Shown here one piece after another: positions 61,572-64,000 of a stretch of 64,000 bases of DNA (within the stretch, counting starts at the first letter, position 1; each line of letters begins with the position of its first letter). The translations under genes and the position numbers were made by a program. The stretch covers positions 186,001 through 250,000 of the forward strand of contig NZ_PVEN01000009.1 of NCBI RefSeq assembly GCF_002973525.1, read 5' to 3'. The DNA is from Paraburkholderia sp. BL21I4N1 (GTDB lineage Bacteria; Pseudomonadota; Gammaproteobacteria; Burkholderiales; Burkholderiaceae). The notes beneath the pieces were generated by a model. It was not told the origin of the DNA. It was given only the letters and a program-made list of their open reading frames with translations, and made no database searches.

Positions 61572-62662
61572 GCCGAGAAAATTTCGGTGTAACGCTTGAT
61601 CCACGCCGGCTGTACGACCGCGAGCGCCTTGTCGTCATGCAACACGGCTTTCTCGGCGATCTGCTTCGGGCTCGGCACGAACGCGCGGCTCTCGGCCGGA
61701 ATCACGGCTTTCGAATTGACCGGGCCGTTCAGCACGTCGGCGGCCATGCGGCCTTGCACGCCCGCGTCGAGCGAATGGTTGATGAAGGCGTGGATCACGT
61801 CGCTGTCGCCCGGATGCGATTTGGGGATCACCGTGAACATGAGTTGCGTGGCGAAGCCTTCTTTCATGCCGTACGTCACGCCCATCTTGTATTCGGGCTT
61901 GCGGATCTGATCGGGGAAAAAAGCCGGCGAGTAAATCCCGCCGATATCGAGCGAACCGGTGCGGAACAGATCGGCCACCTGGTTCGGGTTCTCGCCGAGC
62001 GTCATCACGCGGTCTTTCAGTTGCATCAGCTTCTTGAAGCCCGGCTCGATGTTCTGTTGCGAACCGCCGTTCATCTTCGCCGCGATGATCGCGAGGTCGA
62101 CCGCTTCGGCCCATTCGGGCGGCGGCAGGAACAGGCGGCCGGCGTACCTGGAATCCCACAGCGCTTCGTACGAGGTCGGTGCGCTCTTGACCGTCGACGT
62201 GTTGTAGATCAAGCCGTCCGACCACAGCAGGTAGCCCACGCCGAAACCGTTCGCGCCCGTGCGGTACTGCGGCGCGACGTCCTTCAGATTGGGCAGCTTG
62301 TCGAGGTCGGGTTTCATCAGCAGACCGGCGTCGCCGAGACCCGACGCGCCCACGCCGGCCAAAGTGATGACGTCGTAAGTGGGACGATCGCCCGTGGCCT
62401 TGAGCTTGGCGACCATGCCCGAGGTGCCGTCGGCGCGATCGGCGATCACCTTGCAGCCGGTCTTCGCGGTGAAGGTCTGGGCAATGTTGCGCAGCGCGGC
62501 GGCGCCGGTGTCGTCCGACCAGGTCAGCAGGCGCAAGGTCTTGCCGCTGAAGTTCTGTTCCTGCGCGCGCAGATTGACGAACGGCATCGGCAAGGTGGAG
62601 GCCGCCAGCGCCGCGCCGATCGCCTTGATGGCCTGCCTTCTACCCCGTTTGATCTCTTGCAT
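61568..62662 (-). CDS. Periplasmic substrate-binding protein, PotD-like (SBP family 1)
   Basis: This 364-residue protein has a Tat-like or Sec leader (RRQAIKAIGAALAASTLPMP, cleavage near LRA). The family blocks are LRLLTWSDDTGAAALRNIAQ, YDVITLAGVGASGLGDAGLL, YLLWSDGLIYNTSTVKSAPT and SYEALWDSRYAGRLFLPPPE. This is the ABC_PotD/YdcS pattern that binds polyamines or related small cations; the exact ligand is not clear. First gene of the seven-gene operon, with GGGAG before the ATG. Confidence 0.92.
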   Translation of the reverse strand: MQEIKRGRRQAIKAIGAALAASTLPMPFVNLRAQEQNFSGKTLRLLTWSDDTGAAALRNIAQTFTAKTGCKVIADRADGTSGMVAKLKATGDRPTYDVITLAGVGASGLGDAGLLMKPDLDKLPNLKDVAPQYRTGANGFGVGYLLWSDGLIYNTSTVKSAPTSYEALWDSRYAGRLFLPPPEWAEAVDLAIIAAKMNGGSQQNIEPGFKKLMQLKDRVMTLGENPNQVADLFRTGSLDIGGIYSPAFFPDQIRKPEYKMGVTYGMKEGFATQLMFTVIPKSHPGDSDVIHAFINHSLDAGVQGRMAADVLNGPVNSKAVIPAESRAFVPSPKQIAEKAVLHDDKALAVVQPAWIKRYTEIFSA

Positions 62663-63167
62663 GGCGGTCTCCCGTGTTGAACGCCTGTTGCCTGATGAAA
62701 ATCGCTGTGACCGCTGCCGTCGCACCGCCCGATTGCGCGGTGCGTTGATGCACTCTAGGTTTGCCAAAATCCCTCAACAAACGAAATATGCGCATGACGG
62801 GCATGACGGAATCTCATGAGCCGAGCGTAGCGCGGCGACTGGGACGAATTCGCCGCGCGTAGCTAGAGCACCGAGGGCGGGGCGTATGCGGGTTAACGTC
62901 CACAATTTGCGCGCGCTTGAGGCCGGCATGGAGGTATGAGGAAAGCTCGGTTCTGGTGCGATGCTTCGGCGGCGTGCCCCGGCGTGGTGCGAAACGGCGT
63001 GTGCGGCGTGCCATTTTTGGGTAGGCATGAATTCAGCGCATGCGAGCGGGACGGTTCGGCCCTCGTGCGGGGCGGGTTGATCGCGTATCCTGTGGGCTTG
63101 ACAGCGAGTTGGGCGGCGCCTGTCGCGTCGCCCACACAATGAATTTTCCTGATCACGGACCTCGCCG
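62663..63167. other. Divergent intergenic region, ABC operon / LysR gene
   Basis: These 505 bases hold no credible gene. A tandem direct repeat GCATGACGG-GCATGACGG lies at 62793-62810, about 130 bases from the operon start, and could be a regulator site. No clear promoter pair was identified. Confidence 0.45.
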
Positions 63168-64000
63168 ATGCGCCGCCTTCCGCCACTCAACGCGCTGCAG
63201 ATTTTCGAAACCGTCGCGCGCCATCGCAGCTTTACGCGCGCCGCCGACCACTTGTGTCTGACGCAGGGCGCGGTTAGCCGGCAGATCATCGCGCTTGAGG
63301 ATTACTACAAGTTCCCGCTCTTCAAGCGTCACGCGAAAGGCCTGACGCTTACCGCCGAAGGCGAAATGCTGCTGCCGGCCGTAAAAGAGAGCTTCGCGCG
63401 TATCGAGGAGATTTCGTTACGGCTCACGCGTCAGCGCACCGATCTCGCGCTGAAAGTGCCGACCTGCGTGATGCGCTGGATGCTGCCGAAAATCATGCGT
63501 TTCCAGGCCGAGTACCCGGATCTGCATGTGCAGATCACCACGACCTGGCAGCACGACATCGATTTCCAGAGCGAACCGTTCGACGCCGCGATCATCTACG
63601 GCTCGTCGCCGGGTGCGGGGGTGCAGGCGGTGCCGTTGTTCGAGGAGCGTCTGACGCCGGTGTGCGCACCCGATCTGCTGACGGACAAACCGCTCGCGCA
63701 GGTGGCGGACCTGGCGCGCCACACGCTTTTGCATCCCACGCGCGATCACCGCGACTGGAAGATGTGGCTCGCCAAAGCCAGCGAAGGCGACGCGGTCAAC
63801 GCGCCGACGATCGACGCCGAGCACGGCCCGAGCTTCGACACGCTCGATATGGCCACCAATGCGGCGCTACAAGGCTTCGGCGTGGCGATCAGCGACCTCG
63901 CGCTGATCGACGAGGACGTCAGGGCGCGACGCCTCGTGCGGCCGTTCGATACCGTGCTGAAAACCGGCTGGCGCTATTACTTCGTGTATCCGGACTCGGT
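63168..64000 (+). CDS. GcvA-like LysR-family regulator (partial, runs off the window)
   Basis: The first 277 residues are present. The HTH reads LPPLNALQIFETVARHRSFT, RAADHLCLTQGAVSRQIIAL and FPLFKRHAKGLTLTAEGEML. A LysR substrate-binding domain follows (MLPKIMRFQAEYPDLHVQIT, FDAAIIYGSSPGAGVQAVPL). The sequence resembles the GcvA subgroup. The 3' end, perhaps 20-30 codons, is missing. It is divergent from the seven-gene ABC operon and is the natural candidate for its regulator; the inducer is unknown. Confidence 0.9.
   Translation, partial: MRRLPPLNALQIFETVARHRSFTRAADHLCLTQGAVSRQIIALEDYYKFPLFKRHAKGLTLTAEGEMLLPAVKESFARIEEISLRLTRQRTDLALKVPTCVMRWMLPKIMRFQAEYPDLHVQITTTWQHDIDFQSEPFDAAIIYGSSPGAGVQAVPLFEERLTPVCAPDLLTDKPLAQVADLARHTLLHPTRDHRDWKMWLAKASEGDAVNAPTIDAEHGPSFDTLDMATNAALQGFGVAISDLALIDEDVRARRLVRPFDTVLKTGWRYYFVYPDS

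Overview
The window is high-GC DNA from a beta-proteobacterium of the order Burkholderiales, most likely Paraburkholderia or Burkholderia. The evidence is the gene content: a Burkholderia-type trimeric porin, a DUF3331 protein, an OpgC-like acyltransferase, a class II ribonucleotide reductase, isoquinoline-1-oxidoreductase-like molybdenum enzymes with triheme cytochromes, and a type VI secretion system (T6SS). No rRNA, tRNA, CRISPR array, complete insertion sequence or phage was recognised. The calls come from reading translated sequence; no database search was run.

Layout. 1-6.0 kb: the 3' end of a DmsC-like anchor subunit, an XRE-cupin regulator divergent from an Xaa-Pro aminopeptidase, then a minus-strand group holding a cytochrome b561 and a sulfite-oxidase-family molybdoprotein. 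6.1-32.5 kb: a T6SS locus in two divergent arms around a strikingly AT-rich 545-bp centre. The left arm is tssK-tssL-ompA-like-hcp-tssH-tssE. The right arm is tssB-tssC-(broken tssA)-vgrG-effector-candidate immunity gene-PAAR-membrane protein-tssM-tssF-tssJ. 32.5-43.0 kb: nrdJ and housekeeping or envelope genes, then a NUDIX hydrolase divergent from a DeoR-type regulator. 43.5-48.4 kb and 52.1-56.1 kb: two separate modules, each with a molybdenum hydroxylase large subunit, a [2Fe-2S] small subunit and a triheme cytochrome c. A LysM/LytM lipoprotein, an alpha/beta hydrolase and a small unknown gene lie between them. 56.2-62.7 kb: one minus-strand run encoding a complete spermidine/putrescine-type ABC transporter followed by a polar amino acid transporter without its own ATPase, with a divergent GcvA-like LysR gene running off the right end.

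What stands out. The T6SS carries a structural scar. The 5' part of tssA is on the plus strand. Its 3' part, still joined by an ATGA overlap to the 5' half of a tssF homologue, lies inverted just downstream, with a 14-bp perfect palindrome at the left junction. The rest of that tssF and any tssG are missing, while a second, intact and diverged tssF sits after tssM. The system is probably impaired, or depends on another locus. The vgrG cassette next to the scar encodes a two-domain candidate peptidoglycan hydrolase (M23-like plus GH19-like), a secreted small protein that could be its immunity protein, and a PAAR tip. Other notable points are two translationally coupled mini-ORFs in the AT-rich centre, 10-bp-phased repeats in front of the DeoR gene, and the paired molybdenum-enzyme modules.
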